DNA from: Candidatus Aminicenantota bacterium
GTDB lineage: Bacteria; Acidobacteriota; Aminicenantia; Aminicenantales; UBA4085
Assembly: GCA_016931595.1 (NCBI GenBank)
Contig: JAFGEN010000196.1
Span: 1-33,253, forward strand
Reading direction: 5' to 3'
Length of the DNA: 33,253 bases
Part shown: piece after piece, positions 1 through 9,817 of the stretch
Layout: every line of letters begins with the position of its first letter
Numbering within the stretch: position 1 is the first letter of the stretch
Notes under the pieces: model-generated
What the model was told of the DNA's origin: nothing
Databases searched by the model: none
The model's input: the letters and a program-made list of their open reading frames with translations, nothing else
Program-made: the position numbers and the translations under genes

Positions 1-1
1 C

Positions 2-910
2 AACGAAGAGCTGCAGTCCACAAACGAAGAATTGGAGACGTCAAAGGAAGAGCTTCAGTCCGTCAACGAGGAGTTGGCGACCGTCAACGCCGAACTGCAG
101 GCCAAGGTCGCCGATTTATCCCGGGCCAACAACGACATGAACAATTTGCTGTCCGGCACGGGAATCGGCACCATTTTCGTCGACCTCCAATTGCGCATTT
201 TGCGATTCACTCCCGGAGCGGCCCGGATCATCAACCTCATCCCGGCCGACGCGGGGCGGCCCCTGGGCCACATCGTCTCCAACCTGGCGGATTACGACGG
301 CCTCATTGCGGATACGCGAGAGGCCCTCGACACTCTGATACCCAAAGAGCTGGAGGTCCGGTCGCGCTCGGGCGAATGGTACGCCATGCGCATCATGCCG
401 TACCGGACCCTCGACAACGTCATCGAAGGCGCCGTGATCACATTTGTCGACATCACCAAGATGAAGACCGCGGCGGACGCGTTGCGGGAAGCCGAAACCC
501 TGCGACGGCTTGCGGTCGTGGTGAGCGACGCTCATGACGCCATCACCATGCAGGATCTTGAGGGCCGCATTCTGGCCTGGAACCCGGCCGCCGTGCGGAT
601 GTACGGCTGGTCGGAAAGCGAAGCCCTGGCCATGAACGCCCGCGACCGGATCCCGGAGGATGAACGCGAAAGCGAGACGGCCGTCGTCCGGAGGCTGAGC
701 CGGGCCGGAAGTCTGCAGCCGTACCGTGCGCGCCGGATCGGAAAAGACGGCCGGGTCATAAGCGTCTGGCTGACTGCGACCGCATTGGTCGATCAAGCCG
801 GCCGCGTTTATGCCATCGCGACCACGGAACGGGCCCAGGACCCGCCCGGCGGAGGCCTTGCCCCGGGACCATCGAGAGGAGACCGAGACCATGTCAAAGA
901 AAAAACATGA
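2..910 (+). CDS. CheB/CheR-type PAS sensor protein, C-terminal part (5' end outside window)
   Basis: The reading frame is open from base 2, so this is the 3' end of a longer gene. It begins with a repetitive coiled-coil (repeats of NEELQ / NEELE / KEELQ) that in CheB-CheR-PAS fusion proteins links the methyltransferase part to the PAS part. A PAS domain follows (about residues 40-150 of the visible part, ending at a VDIT motif), then a second PAS domain (about 160-275, with ITMQDLEGRILAWNPAA). Such proteins are signal-transduction scaffolds. The catalytic CheB/CheR domains would lie upstream and cannot be seen. The last 25 residues are Pro/Gly-rich and unlike a domain. The stop overlaps the start of the histidine kinase by 20 nt, so the two are probably cotranscribed and act as a sensory pair. 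The family is a good guess and the exact signal is unknown. Confidence 0.8.
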   Translation, partial: NEELQSTNEELETSKEELQSVNEELATVNAELQAKVADLSRANNDMNNLLSGTGIGTIFVDLQLRILRFTPGAARIINLIPADAGRPLGHIVSNLADYDGLIADTREALDTLIPKELEVRSRSGEWYAMRIMPYRTLDNVIEGAVITFVDITKMKTAADALREAETLRRLAVVVSDAHDAITMQDLEGRILAWNPAAVRMYGWSESEALAMNARDRIPEDERESETAVVRRLSRAGSLQPYRARRIGKDGRVISVWLTATALVDQAGRVYAIATTERAQDPPGGGLAPGPSRGDRDHVKEKT

Positions 911-2897
911 TCCAGCCCCCCGCAATCCACTCGATCAGATCCACCCGGGCGCCCGGGAATTGCGCCGGAAGGCGGAAACGCAGGCGAGCGAAGGACGCCG
1001 CCTGGAATCCCGGTCTTCCGGGGAGATGCGGGAACCGCTTCATGAGCTTCGGGTCCACCAGATCGAGCTCGAGATGCAGAACGAGGAATTGCGCCGGACG
1101 CAAGCGGAACTGGAAGCCATGCGGGAGAAGTATTTCGACCTGTACGACCTGGCCCCCGTAGGATACCTCGTTCTCAACGAACAAAACCTGGTTCTGGAGG
1201 CCAACCTGACGGCCGCAACCCTCCTGGGAGAGAATAAAGGATCGCTGGTCAACAAACCGATCACCCGCTTCCTCTTTCCCGAGGACCAGGATGTTTATTT
1301 CCGGCACCACAAGCATCTTTATGAAACGAATGCGCCCCAGGATTGCGAGTTGAGGATGATCCGCAAAGACGGGTCCGTATTCTGGGCGCAAATCGAGGCC
1401 ACTGCGGCCCAGGCCGCCGACGGCAAGCCGACATGCCGTGCCGTGATAAACGACATTTCCGACCGCAAACAGGCGGAAGAAGAACTGCACGAGGCCGAGC
1501 TGAGATACCGGACACTCGCGGACTCCGGCCGGGCTTTGATCTGGACTTCCGGCCCGGACAAGAAGTGCGATTATTTCAACCTGCCCTGGCTGATGTTCAC
1601 CGGAAAAACGTTCGAGCAGGAACTGGGGGACGGTTGGACCGAAGGCGTCCATCCGGACGACCTGGAACGCTGCGTGGAAATTTACAGTGTCGCGTTCGAC
1701 CGGCGCGAGCCGTTCAGCATGGAATACCGCTTGCGCCATCGCGACGGCTCTTTCCATTGGCTCCAGGACGACGGCTCTCCGCGCTACGACCGAAAAGGCC
1801 TCTTCCTGGGCTATATCGGCCATTGCCTGGACGTCACCGCTCATAAACAGGCGGAAGCCGCCCTCCAATCGTCCGAAGCCCGGCACCGGCTCCTCGTGGA
1901 AAACGCCCAGGAAGCCATCGTTGTCGCCCAGGACGGAATTCTCAAATTTGTGAATCCAATGGCCCTCCGCCTCTCCGGATATTCGGAGGCGGCACTCCTC
2001 TCCCTGCCCTTCCTCGAACTCATCCATCCGGACGACCGGAACATGGTCGCCGAACGCCACCGGACGCGGCTCTCCGGAGAGACCGATCAGCCCCGGTACG
2101 CCTTCCGTTTGCTGACGCATGGCGGAGACGTCAGGTGGGTCGAAATCAGCGCCGTTCAAATCGACTGGAACGGCCGCCCGGCCACGTTGAATTTCCTCAC
2201 CGACATCACCGACCGCCGGAAAGCGGAAGACACCATCCAGGCCGATTTAAGGGAAAAGGAAGTCTTGCTCCGGGAAATTCATCACCGGGTCAAGAACAAC
2301 ATGCAGGTCATTTCCAGCCTCTTGAATCTTCAAGCCGAAGCCGTCGCCGATGGAAGCGCCCGCTTGATTCTCAAGGAAGGCCAATTGCGCATCCGGGCGA
2401 TGGCCCTTGTTCACGAAAAGCTCTACCGGTCGCGGGACCTATCCCGGATCGACTTCGCCGAATATCTTCAAAGCCTGACGAATCACCTCTTTCATTTCTT
2501 TGCGGTCGGATCCGGCCGGGTCCGCTTCAAGGCAGAGATGGAGCCGATCGACCTGGACATCAACACGGCCGTTCCCTGCGGCTTGATCTTCCACGAGCTG
2601 GCCTCGAACGCTTTGAAGCACGCCTTCCCAAACGGGCGGGAAGGGATTATCGAAGTCGGCCTGGGGAGGAAGAAGGATGGAACCATCCGGCTCCGGGTCG
2701 CGGATAACGGGGTTGGATTTCCCGCGGACTTGGACTTCACTCTTACGAAAAGCTTCGGCCTTCAGATCGCCAACCTGCTTGCCGGGCAAATCGATGGAAC
2801 GATCGCCCTCGACCGGTCGAAGGGGACGTCGTTCACCCTGTCCTTTCGCGAAATGGAGAAAAAAAGAGACCTCGAACCCGGGCGCGGACTCCCATGA
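891..2897 (+). CDS. Multi-PAS histidine kinase, HisKA_2 type
   Basis: This is a 668-aa soluble sensor kinase with no membrane segment. The ATG at 891 is chosen because GAGGAG lies just upstream; the frame stays open back to 810 without a comparable ribosome site. Order: charged coiled-coil (residues 1-80); PAS1 (about 80-195, ending ISDRKQAEEEL); PAS2 (about 205-320, PAS_3-like, ending DVTAHKQAEAAL); PAS3 (about 330-445, ending DITDRRKAED). Next come the HisKA_2 phosphoacceptor region, LREIHHRVKNNMQ around His464/465, and an HATPase with N-box FHELASNALKHAF near 566 and G1 box DNGVGFP near 605. HisKA_2 kinases usually feed response regulators or anti-sigma switches, and no cognate regulator is visible here. 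The overlap with the upstream CheB/CheR-PAS gene suggests one signalling unit. The input ligand cannot be told from sequence. Confidence 0.9.
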   Translation: MSKKKHDPAPRNPLDQIHPGARELRRKAETQASEGRRLESRSSGEMREPLHELRVHQIELEMQNEELRRTQAELEAMREKYFDLYDLAPVGYLVLNEQNLVLEANLTAATLLGENKGSLVNKPITRFLFPEDQDVYFRHHKHLYETNAPQDCELRMIRKDGSVFWAQIEATAAQAADGKPTCRAVINDISDRKQAEEELHEAELRYRTLADSGRALIWTSGPDKKCDYFNLPWLMFTGKTFEQELGDGWTEGVHPDDLERCVEIYSVAFDRREPFSMEYRLRHRDGSFHWLQDDGSPRYDRKGLFLGYIGHCLDVTAHKQAEAALQSSEARHRLLVENAQEAIVVAQDGILKFVNPMALRLSGYSEAALLSLPFLELIHPDDRNMVAERHRTRLSGETDQPRYAFRLLTHGGDVRWVEISAVQIDWNGRPATLNFLTDITDRRKAEDTIQADLREKEVLLREIHHRVKNNMQVISSLLNLQAEAVADGSARLILKEGQLRIRAMALVHEKLYRSRDLSRIDFAEYLQSLTNHLFHFFAVGSGRVRFKAEMEPIDLDINTAVPCGLIFHELASNALKHAFPNGREGIIEVGLGRKKDGTIRLRVADNGVGFPADLDFTLTKSFGLQIANLLAGQIDGTIALDRSKGTSFTLSFREMEKKRDLEPGRGLP

Positions 2898-2914
2898 GGA
2901 AGGGGCTTCATTCG

Positions 2915-2943
2915 TTGACAAACCCCCGTTTTTCCTTTATTTT
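2915..2943 (+). promoter_or_regulatory. Sigma-70-type promoter for the DUF948-ytxH pair
   Basis: TTGACA (2915-2920), a 17-nt spacer, then TATTTT (2938-2943). The -10 ends only 9 nt before the ATG at 2953 and there is no Shine-Dalgarno sequence, so the transcript should start within a few bases of the start codon. Confidence 0.65.
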
Positions 2944-2952
2944 GTCCCTGCC

Positions 2953-3327
2953 ATGACCCTCACCCTCAACCAGGCGTTGTTTCTCATTCTCACGATCGCC
3001 TTCGTCGCGGCCGTCGTGGTTCTCATCCGCCTGTTTTCCCAGCTGCGGAAAACAGCGGAGGAGGGGGAGAAAACCCTGGCCGAGTTCGCCGATTTGGCCC
3101 GGCACCTGAAGGAGCTCGACCTCGTGGTCAAGGACCAGGTGGAAGCGCTGGCCGAGACGATCGCCGCCTCCAAAAAGACCGCCGTCAACGTCGCCGAGGC
3201 TTCCTCGCTGATCACCTGGAAGGTCTTTCGTCCTTCATCCCGATATCTTCCCCTGCTCATCCCGGCCGCCCGGTTTCTCTGGCGGCTGGTCGTCAAAAGA
3301 AAAAAGGAGAGAGCCCATGTCAAATGA
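2953..3327 (+). CDS. DUF948-like single-span membrane protein
   Basis: A 124-aa protein. Residues 5-28 form a hydrophobic membrane segment. A predicted coiled-coil follows (about 30-85, RKTAEEGEKTLAEFADLA...), then a basic tail with a second partly hydrophobic stretch (YLPLLIPAARFLWRLV) ending KRKKERAHVK. This matches the small DUF948 family, whose genes commonly sit beside ytxH, as here (11-nt overlap with the next start). Function is not established; in Firmicutes the pair is tied to general stress and envelope integrity. The start is the ATG placed 9 nt after the -10 box; longer in-frame extensions reach into the kinase gene and are not credible. Confidence 0.75.
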   Translation: MTLTLNQALFLILTIAFVAAVVVLIRLFSQLRKTAEEGEKTLAEFADLARHLKELDLVVKDQVEALAETIAASKKTAVNVAEASSLITWKVFRPSSRYLPLLIPAARFLWRLVVKRKKERAHVK

Positions 3328-3607
3328 AGGAAAAAGCTGCGTCGTTGAAACCGCCGTATCCTTTCTGATCGGAGCCGCGGCGGGTTTCATCGCCGGAATC
3401 CTGCTGGCCCCGGCCGCGGGCAAGGAAACGCGGAAAAAAATCGGCGATGAAATCAACAAGGGAACGGAAAAAGCAAAGGAAGGCGTGGAAAAGCTGGCCC
3501 ATGAAGCCGAGAAAGGCTTCCGCACCGTCCGCGAAAAAACCCACGAAGGCATCGAGGCCGTCAAAGACTTCGTCGAAAAGAAGAAAGGCGTCCCGGCCAA
3601 AGAGTAG
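3317..3607 (+). CDS. YtxH-domain protein
   Basis: A 96-aa protein. Residues 12-33 form the characteristic YtxH membrane segment (FLIGAAAGFIAGILLAPAAG), immediately followed by KETRKKI. The rest is a charged, Ala/Lys/Glu-rich amphipathic helix resembling LEA/apolipoprotein repeats (KAKEGVEKLAHEAEKGF...). The ATG at 3317 follows AAAAGGAGAGA, a strong ribosome site, and overlaps the end of the DUF948 gene, so translation is probably coupled. The family is a stress-related, membrane-anchored protein without known enzymatic activity. Together with the preceding gene it forms a typical two-gene envelope-stress unit. Confidence 0.85.
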   Translation: MSNEGKSCVVETAVSFLIGAAAGFIAGILLAPAAGKETRKKIGDEINKGTEKAKEGVEKLAHEAEKGFRTVREKTHEGIEAVKDFVEKKKGVPAKE

Positions 3608-5447
<1,840 letters not shown>

Positions 5448-6016
5448 GATCTTTTCTTCATTCCAAGACTAACAGAGCGCCCGACATCATTCAATCCTCT
5501 TCGAAAAAATCGGAAAAACGCGCGGAATATTCGGACCGTCCGGTTGACTCGCAGCCGAAATAAATCATTCTTTCGACACCAACGAATAATGACATACCGG
5601 AATCAACCCAAAGACGACCATGCTTAATCGACAAGACCGGATCGGGAGTCGGGAGATTGAGAAAATTTCGGCTATAGCGAACATCCTAATGATCTTCCAA
5701 CAACCGAAAGCTCCCCCTTGCGTACAGGTGACGCGGAGTGCCCTGACTCCCAAGAGTCGCGTAGGACTTGCCTCGGCTCACAGGACGAGCAAGGCATCGC
5801 CCACCCGGGGCGTCAGGGGTTCCCCAGACTCCCTTGAGAGGGAACCCTCTTTTGGGTTCCCTCTCAACAGTCGCTTCGCTCCCTGCTCACCCTCCAAGGT
5901 GACCTTACGCCATGACTTATCCTATACTTCGGGGGGGATTGGTGACGCGAGGATGGGCACTCCGCGGCAGGACCCATAGCGGGGGAACGAAAATACCAGG
6001 GGGAAAAGGCCGAAAT
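5448..6016. other. Non-coding stretch with a structured, inverted-repeat-rich element
   Basis: About 570 bp without a credible gene; short open frames here have no ribosome sites and unnatural composition. Bases 5448-5715 are AT-richer and featureless. From about 5728 to 5970 the sequence is full of inverted repeats. CGCGGAGTGCCC (5732-5743) is perfectly complementary to GGGCACTCCGCG (5955-5966). CCCTGAC (5741-5747) pairs with GTCAGGG (5812-5818). CTTGCCTCG/CGAGCAAG encloses a hairpin at 5768-5793. A 14-bp perfect hairpin spans 5834-5867. GGTGACGCG occurs twice in direct orientation (5728 and 5941). It could be a structured RNA or a small non-autonomous repeat element. No known RNA family was recognised (no RNase P, tmRNA or SRP signature). 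Confidence 0.55.
5834..5867. repeat. 14-bp perfect inverted repeat (hairpin)
   Basis: TTGAGAGGGAACCC, a 6-nt loop TCTTTT, then GGGTTCCCTCTCAA. The stem is perfect, but neither side is followed by a T-run, so it is not a standard rho-independent terminator. Its left arm can alternatively pair with GGGTTCCC at 5817-5824. Confidence 0.8.
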
Positions 6017-6045
6017 TTGACAATCCTTCCCCCGGAGGTTAAGAT
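6017..6045 (+). promoter_or_regulatory. Sigma-70-type promoter for the M20 gene
   Basis: TTGACA (6017-6022), a 17-nt spacer, then TAAGAT (6040-6045). The predicted start point falls on or next to the GTG at 6051, so the message would be leaderless. The GGAGG at 6034-6038 lies in the spacer, upstream of the predicted transcript, and would not be part of the mRNA. Confidence 0.6.
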
Positions 6046-6050
6046 GAGAC

Positions 6051-7367
6051 GTGGTTTTGCGCACGATTTTTCCGACACTAACTCTTTTATTTGCATTCCT
6101 TTGCCCCTCAGCGGGCTTCTCCGTTGACGACAAGAAGATTGCGACCGAAATCGACCGGGAAGTCGAAAAAATCCGGATGGAAATGGTCAAAATCCGGCGG
6201 CTGATCCATATGGACCCCCAACTTCCGGGCCGTGAGCAGGAAACGGCTAAAATCGTCGCCTCCCGGTTGAGCGCCCTCGGCCTGGAGGTGAAAACCAATA
6301 TTGCCGGGAGCGGCGTGACCGGCCTTCTTCGAGGCGCCCAGCCCGGTCCTGTGATCGGCCTTCGTGCTGAAATGGATGCCATGCCGATCCAGGAGATGGC
6401 CGACGTGCCTTTTAAATCGGTCAACGGCGGGGTGATGCACGCCCACGGCCATGACCTTCACGTTGCCATCGCCTTGGGAACGGCCTACGTTCTGAACGGC
6501 CTCCGGAACCAAATGAAGGGCGCAGTCATCTTCATCTTCCAGCCGGGAACCGACCCGGCCGATCCAGCCAGGGAAAGCGGCGCATCCCGGATGATCAAAG
6601 AGGGGGTTCTCGACTCTCCTCCGGTCAATATCATCCTGGGTTTTCATGTCTGGCCGGAAGCGCTCGGGCAGGTCTATTCAGCCTCCGGCCCGATCCTGGC
6701 CGCCTCCGATTCGTTTGAAATCGACATTAAGGGAAGGCCGGCCCAGGCCTCCCAGCCTCAGGAGGGAGTTGATGCGATCGTCCTGGCCGCCCAGGTCATC
6801 AACGCCCTCCAGACGATCGTCAGCCGGTCCGTCGAACCGACCGATCCGGCCTCGCTGACGATCGGCCGGATTGCGGGCGGAACGAAGGCGGACCTCGTCT
6901 CGGACCGGGTTTGGATGGACGGCATCCTTCGGACGATGAACGACGCGACCCGCCGAAAGGTTCAGCGGTTGATGGAGGCCGCGGTGAAGGGGACGACCCA
7001 GGCCTTCGGCGGCGATTATTCCCTGACCTTCAGGCAGTCCGTCCCGGCCGTATCCAACCACCCCGAGCTTTTCGCCTCTCTCTTGCCGGCGCTCAACGCC
7101 GCCTCCGGAGACCGGACGGTGCAGACGCTCGGTCCGCAGATGATGTCCGACGATTTCTCTTTCTACGGGCGAAAGATCCCGGGCCTTTTCTTCTTCCTCG
7201 GAACGAAGAACTCCCGGACTGCCCCGGCCCCCCTGGACAGTCCGTATTTCAACCCGGACGAACGCAGCATCCCCATCGGCATCAAGATCCTCAGCCACGT
7301 CATCCTCGACTGCCTGGAACAGCAAAGCCGTCTTACCGACAGCGCCGGGATCAAACTGGATAAGTAG
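6051..7367 (+). CDS. Exported M20D-type peptidase/amidohydrolase-like protein with altered active site
   Basis: A 438-aa protein. Residues 1-24 look like a signal peptide (TIFPTLTLLFAFLCPSAGFS). The fold-defining motifs of M20D amidohydrolases (hippurate/IAA-amino-acid hydrolase type) can be followed throughout: RRLIHMDPQLPGREQETA, LRAEMDAMP, MHAHGHDLH, IFIFQPGTD, GFHVWP, KGRPAQASQP, MSDDFSFY and DSPYFNPDE. Several usual catalytic positions differ. The metal-ligand Cys of HACGHD is His132. The catalytic Glu-Glu of QPAEE is Thr167-Asp168. The His of the lid-domain GGH motif is Gln232. The metal-ligand His before SPxF is Asp396. It may use a different metal site or be inactive. The start is GTG 6051 because TGA at 6045-6047 closes the frame upstream; the better-placed ATG at 6044 is out of frame. 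It lies 7 nt before comEC. Confidence 0.85.
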   Translation: MVLRTIFPTLTLLFAFLCPSAGFSVDDKKIATEIDREVEKIRMEMVKIRRLIHMDPQLPGREQETAKIVASRLSALGLEVKTNIAGSGVTGLLRGAQPGPVIGLRAEMDAMPIQEMADVPFKSVNGGVMHAHGHDLHVAIALGTAYVLNGLRNQMKGAVIFIFQPGTDPADPARESGASRMIKEGVLDSPPVNIILGFHVWPEALGQVYSASGPILAASDSFEIDIKGRPAQASQPQEGVDAIVLAAQVINALQTIVSRSVEPTDPASLTIGRIAGGTKADLVSDRVWMDGILRTMNDATRRKVQRLMEAAVKGTTQAFGGDYSLTFRQSVPAVSNHPELFASLLPALNAASGDRTVQTLGPQMMSDDFSFYGRKIPGLFFFLGTKNSRTAPAPLDSPYFNPDERSIPIGIKILSHVILDCLEQQSRLTDSAGIKLDK

Positions 7368-7374
7368 GGGGCCG

Positions 7375-9747
7375 ATGGCCTATCCGCTCCTCTTCCCGAC
7401 GATCGCTTTTATCGCCGGCCTCGCCGCCGCGGCCGAATTATCCCCCTCCCCGGCCGCAGTCCTCGGACCCGCCGTCTTCGCCCTGGCCGCAGCCTGGTTT
7501 TGCTACAGCCGCCGCTGGACACGCATTGCGTTCCTCTGCCTCCTGGCCGCTTCGGCCGCCGCCGGGGCCGGGGCCCTGGCGTCCTTCGACCGGGCCTATG
7601 AGCAAAACCCCCTCCGCCATCTCCCCCGGGGCGAATACTTCGACTGGACCGGGACCGCTTTCCGCTCGCCCGAACCCGGCCTGGACAATGACTTCATCTA
7701 CATTCAGGCGGAATCCGTCGAAGCCCGGGGCGAAATCCATGCGGTCTCGGGCCGGCTCCGCATTTCGGTCGGCCGCTCTGACCAAGGCGCCCATCTCCCC
7801 GAGATCGTCGCCGGAGACCGCCTTCGGATTTCCGCTCAAATCGTCCCGCCGGCCGAATACCGGAATTTCCGCAAATCCTTCACCCCGGCCTACCTGAAAT
7901 CGAGGAAGATCCACGCCCTGGCCTCGGCCAAAAGCCCTCTTCTCGTCCAGCGCCTCGGACCCGGGCGGATATTCCCTCCGCTCCGCTGGATTTCCCGGCT
8001 GCGGCGAACCTGCCTCAGCCGGATCGATGCCCTCTTCGCCATCCCAGGCCGTCCGGGAGGGCTTTCTTCGGTTGGCGCCGTCATTTCCGCCCTCGTCCTC
8101 GGCGAGCGCTCGCGGATGGATCCGGAGACGACCCGGACACTCCAGAAATCCGGTCTTTATCATCTCTTCGCCATTTCCGGGGCCCATATCGCCCTCATCT
8201 CGGCGCTCCTTTTCGGCCTGTTTCGGACTCTTCGCCTCAAGGAGCGGCCGTCCTATCTCCTCCTTCTTCTCGTTCTCGTTTTTTTCGGCTTTTTCGTCGA
8301 AGGACGGGCATCCGTCGTCCGGGCCGTGATCATGGCCGTCGCGTTCATCGCCGGAAAGCTGCTCTGGCGGGACGTCCATCTCCTCAATACGATCGCCGCC
8401 TCCGCCCTGGCCATCCTGCTTGTCCGTCCAACCCAGGCCTTGGAGGCCGGCTTCCAGCTGACCTTCGTCGCGACTCTGGGCCTGATCCTTTTTTTCAGAC
8501 CGGTCAGGAATAGGCTGCCCCCGCTCCCCTCCAGGATCGGAGATCTTTTGGCCCTCTCGATCGCCGCCCAGGCGGCGGTGATGCCGATCATGGCCGCCGT
8601 TTTTCACCGGGTGATTTTCTCCGGTCTCATCCTCAACTTCATCGGCGTTCCCCTCGTGATCGCGATCATGGCCGCGGGGTATGTCGTTCTGCCGGCCGTA
8701 TTCCTTTTCCCGTTCCTGGCCCAGGCAGCTGCCGCGGCCCTTTCGGTTCCGATCCGCCTGCTTCTCTCCTCGGCCGGCTGGCTGGACGGCCTTCCCTTCC
8801 TTTCCTATCGCATCCCGACGCCGCCTTGGCCGGTCATCGCCGCTTACTACGGCTTCCTTCTTCTCCTTCTCCTTCCCAAGCGATTCGTTCTGCCCCGCCG
8901 AATCGGCGGAGCCGGTTTCGCCGCGGCCCTGGTCGCACTCTCGATTTATCCCTTCCCGGCCCGGGTCAAGGACTTGACGGTCACGGTCCTCGACGTCGGG
9001 CAGGGGGAAGCGATCCTCGTCGAGTTTCCCGGAAAGGAGAAGATGCTCATCGACGCCGGCGGCCTTCCGACGGATGCGTTCGATACGGGCGAGAACGTGG
9101 TCTCCCCTGTTCTTTGGGACAAGGGAATCAAAAAAATCGACGTCCTCGTCCTGAGCCACGCCCACCCGGACCACCTCAACGGTCTTCCGACAATGGCCCG
9201 AAATTTTCGGGTCGGCGAATTCTGGGAGGGCACGCCGGCCCCGGAGAATCCGCGTTACCTGGACCTCCTGAAGGCCCTCGGCCCGGCTCCCCGATTCCGG
9301 GTCCTCCGCGGCTTTCGAAGAACCGTCGGCGGCGTGGAGATCCTCGCGGTTGCGCCGGCCGCCTCGATCGCATCCGGGGAATCGGACAACGATTCCTCCG
9401 TCGTCCTTCGGCTCGTCCACGGCACGACGGCCGCGCTCCTAACCGGCGATATCGGCCGAACCGTGGAAGCGGACATTCTGGCCTCGGGAGAGGACATCCG
9501 GTCGCAGGTTCTCAAAGCTCCCCATCACGGAAGCAACTCCTCCAGCTCCGAGGAGTTTCTGGCCGCCGTCGGTCCGGAGAATGCCGTCATTTCAGCCGGC
9601 CGGGGAAACCATTACGGGCTTCCCCATCCCGATGTCCTATCCCGGTACGAGCGGCTTGGGGCTCGGATCTTCCGGACGGACCTTCACGGGGCCGTCGAAT
9701 TCCGAAGCGACGGACGCCGGTGGGCCGTCCGGACTTCCGTTCGGTGA
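7375..9747 (+). CDS. comEC: ComEC/Rec2 family DNA-uptake channel
   Basis: A 790-aa inner-membrane protein that carries single-stranded DNA into the cytoplasm during natural transformation. Membrane segments at residues 5-65 flank an N-terminal soluble OB-like domain (about 70-185, DUF4131 type). The Competence domain follows, with about eight membrane helices (225-510, including LFAISGAHIALISALLFGLF). The C-terminus is a metallo-beta-lactamase-fold domain (about 535-790) starting TVTVLDVGQGEAILVEFPG, with an intact HxHxDH motif in LSHAHPDHLNGL near residue 595 and KAPHHGSNSSSSEEFL later. An intact metal motif agrees with a nuclease role on the incoming strand. Length is typical of full three-domain ComEC. 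It probably shares a transcript with the M20 gene. The type IV pilus genes further along could supply the uptake pilus. Confidence 0.95.
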   Translation: MAYPLLFPTIAFIAGLAAAAELSPSPAAVLGPAVFALAAAWFCYSRRWTRIAFLCLLAASAAAGAGALASFDRAYEQNPLRHLPRGEYFDWTGTAFRSPEPGLDNDFIYIQAESVEARGEIHAVSGRLRISVGRSDQGAHLPEIVAGDRLRISAQIVPPAEYRNFRKSFTPAYLKSRKIHALASAKSPLLVQRLGPGRIFPPLRWISRLRRTCLSRIDALFAIPGRPGGLSSVGAVISALVLGERSRMDPETTRTLQKSGLYHLFAISGAHIALISALLFGLFRTLRLKERPSYLLLLLVLVFFGFFVEGRASVVRAVIMAVAFIAGKLLWRDVHLLNTIAASALAILLVRPTQALEAGFQLTFVATLGLILFFRPVRNRLPPLPSRIGDLLALSIAAQAAVMPIMAAVFHRVIFSGLILNFIGVPLVIAIMAAGYVVLPAVFLFPFLAQAAAAALSVPIRLLLSSAGWLDGLPFLSYRIPTPPWPVIAAYYGFLLLLLLPKRFVLPRRIGGAGFAAALVALSIYPFPARVKDLTVTVLDVGQGEAILVEFPGKEKMLIDAGGLPTDAFDTGENVVSPVLWDKGIKKIDVLVLSHAHPDHLNGLPTMARNFRVGEFWEGTPAPENPRYLDLLKALGPAPRFRVLRGFRRTVGGVEILAVAPAASIASGESDNDSSVVLRLVHGTTAALLTGDIGRTVEADILASGEDIRSQVLKAPHHGSNSSSSEEFLAAVGPENAVISAGRGNHYGLPHPDVLSRYERLGARIFRTDLHGAVEFRSDGRRWAVRTSVR

Positions 9748-9776
9748 ATTCCGTCCGGCAAACGGAACCTTCACAT

Positions 9777-9810
9777 TTGACAGGAGTTGCAACGAGCGTT
9801 ATTATATAAT
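9777..9810 (+). promoter_or_regulatory. Sigma-70-type promoter with two overlapping -10 candidates
   Basis: TTGACA (9777-9782), a 17-nt spacer, then TATTAT (9800-9805). A perfect TATAAT overlaps at 9805-9810, but with a 22-nt spacer. Either choice puts the start point 0-6 nt before the ATG at 9818, and there is no Shine-Dalgarno sequence. Confidence 0.65.
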
Positions 9811-9817
9811 CAGCAAA

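Noticed and set aside
810-890. Longer start of the histidine kinase at 810
   Set aside because: It would overlap the upstream gene by about 100 nt without a ribosome site; the ATG at 891 has one and begins the usual charged N-terminus.
5834-5867. Hairpin as a terminator
   Set aside because: The stem is strong but neither strand has a T-run after it, and it is far from the end of any gene.
5620-5979. 119-codon open frame in the intergenic region
   Set aside because: It runs through the inverted-repeat element, has no ribosome site and its product shows no domain-like pattern.
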